From the NCBI GenBank assembly GCA_903873395.1, contig CAIQOJ010000073.1:1-64000 (forward strand): DNA of 64,000 nt, given 5' to 3'. Below the pieces are notes generated by a model, which did no database searches, was not told the DNA's origin, and was given only the letters and a program-made list of their open reading frames with translations. This document shows, one piece after another, positions 63,199 to 64,000 of the stretch (positions are counted from its first letter, which is position 1; the number at the start of each line of letters is the position of its first letter). Made by a program: the position numbers and the translations under genes. Source of the stretch: an uncultured Acidimicrobiaceae bacterium. Its GTDB lineage: Bacteria; Actinomycetota; Acidimicrobiia; Acidimicrobiales; RAAP-2.

Positions 63199-64000
63199 AT
63201 GGCCCGCATCGCAACGCCTCGTGGATCAGCGCAACGACCATCCGTCACCTTCAGCCGCGTCGCTGTTGCCGCGTCCAGTCTCATTGTCGGTGTGGCCGCC
63301 TTGGGCGTGTTCCCATCGCCACCCGCAGGCGCTGTGGTCTCTGCCCTCTATGCCTATTCCGGGGGAACCAGCAACTCACTCACCTGCCCTCAGGACTCCG
63401 GTCATAACCCGGCTGTCGAGTGCTCCCTCGCTCGAGCTCTCGCTCGCGCATCAATTCTCAATCCCCCGAGTCGCACCATCTACCTGGCGTCGGCAGGGGC
63501 GAATCTATCGACGGCCGGTGATCCCAGCCATTACACGGGAAACTGGTCGATCGACCTGACACACACGACGTCAACTGCCCCGATAGTGATCGGACCCGCA
63601 CCCGGGTTGACGTCAGCGCCGATTCTCGACGGTAACCAAGGGGTGAGCACGGGGGCCTGTGCGACGGCGAGCTGTGCCGATGCGATCTTGACCGTCACCA
63701 CGGCCACACTCGGGACCGGCTTTCTCACCCTGCAGGGCTTCACGATGACCGGAGGCAACAACTCCACCTCTACCGATGGTGGGGCCATCAACAATGGCGA
63801 TGGCCAACCGGGTGGTTCGGTGACACTCAGTTCGATGACCTTGGTCAGTAACACATCGGCGTATGACGGAGGTGCGATCGACAACGCAGACAACGGCGGA
63901 TCGGGCTCCCTCGCCATCACCAACTCCACGTTTACCTCGAACTCGGCGGGCTCCGACGGAGGAGCCGTCGACAGTGCCGACAACGCGGGAACGGGATCGC
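63199..64000 (+). CDS. Secreted Pmp/beta-helix-type surface protein (3' end cut by window)
   Basis: The frame runs from the ATG at 63199 to the window end without a stop (267 codons). A signal peptide (about 17-45: SVTFSRVAVAASSLIVGVAA, ending PPAGA) precedes a mature part with FTMTGGNN, DGGAINNGD, YDGGAIDNAD and SDGGAVDSAD repeats plus TNSTFTSNSA, the GGAI/FxxN pattern of polymorphic-membrane-protein-like right-handed beta-helices. It is probably an adhesin or surface glycan-binding protein. CAAGAT lies 6 nt before the ATG. Confidence 0.82.
   Translation, partial: MARIATPRGSAQRPSVTFSRVAVAASSLIVGVAALGVFPSPPAGAVVSALYAYSGGTSNSLTCPQDSGHNPAVECSLARALARASILNPPSRTIYLASAGANLSTAGDPSHYTGNWSIDLTHTTSTAPIVIGPAPGLTSAPILDGNQGVSTGACATASCADAILTVTTATLGTGFLTLQGFTMTGGNNSTSTDGGAINNGDGQPGGSVTLSSMTLVSNTSAYDGGAIDNADNGGSGSLAITNSTFTSNSAGSDGGAVDSADNAGTGS

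Noticed and set aside
62885-63559. 224-residue plus-strand frame
   Set aside because: It is in a different frame from the signal-peptide-bearing surface protein starting at 63199 and has no motif.

Overview
The window is a high-GC, gene-dense bacterial chromosome segment, most likely from an actinobacterium of the class Acidimicrobiia. The order HAD hydrolase, lysine-rich phasin-like protein, tlyA, nadK, recN, pyrG, NUDIX, xerD ... scpA, scpB, rluB ... cmk ... der matches the core locus known from Mycobacterium (Rv1692 to Rv1713). The MerR regulator near glycine-cleavage genes and the secreted GYWLVASDGG-repeat protein point the same way. Many genes begin only 6-7 nt after a TANNNT -10 box with no Shine-Dalgarno, which indicates leaderless transcription, a common actinobacterial habit. 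The taxonomic call is inference.

Layout. 1-7.4 kb: metabolic and accessory genes (Coq4-like protein cut by the window edge, SCO6745-like protein, SDR, glutaredoxin, chromate transporter, VOC protein, alkylsulfatase-like hydrolase). 7.5-10.5 kb: small membrane protein, a DoxX-Rieske fusion and a fatty-acid desaturase. 10.5-18.8 kb: conserved core block (HAD, Lys/Ala-tail protein, TlyA, NAD kinase, RecN, CTP synthase, NUDIX, XerC/D, DksA-like). 18.8-26.8 kb: M50 protease and five GT-C-type membrane glycosyltransferases, probably for mannose-containing envelope glycans. 26.8-42.7 kb: trpS, scpAB, rluB, aroH, tyrA, aroA, cmk, plsC, a GT2 enzyme, an HD protein, ispH, a large YfhO-like membrane protein, a PDZ-radical SAM-DUF512 protein and der.

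42.7-48.7 kb is looser: tRNA-Pro(GGG) with a strong terminator, a displaced copy of the tRNA 3' half about 0.5 kb downstream (possible vestige of an integrated element), a superinfection-immunity/DUF2510 protein, a His-rich mini-protein, an amidohydrolase, a gamma-carbonic anhydrase interrupted by a C6 homopolymer frameshift, a lipoprotein and a DUF2889 protein. 48.7-60.1 kb holds MerR, a PD-(D/E)XK-like protein, gcvT, an F420-type oxidoreductase, an exporter, a class II aldolase, a secreted repeat protein and gcvP behind a tandem glycine riboswitch. 60.1-64 kb encodes exported proteins: a PHM-like copper monooxygenase with all six copper ligands, an unknown secreted protein, and a Pmp/beta-helix surface protein that runs off the window.

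The most notable points are the DoxX-Rieske fusion, the PHM-like enzyme, the missing canonical start for tlyA, the gamma-carbonic anhydrase frameshift, the tRNA-flanked remnant, pervasive leaderless starts, and unrelated 14-19 bp tandem repeats at gene boundaries, three of which include a start or stop codon.
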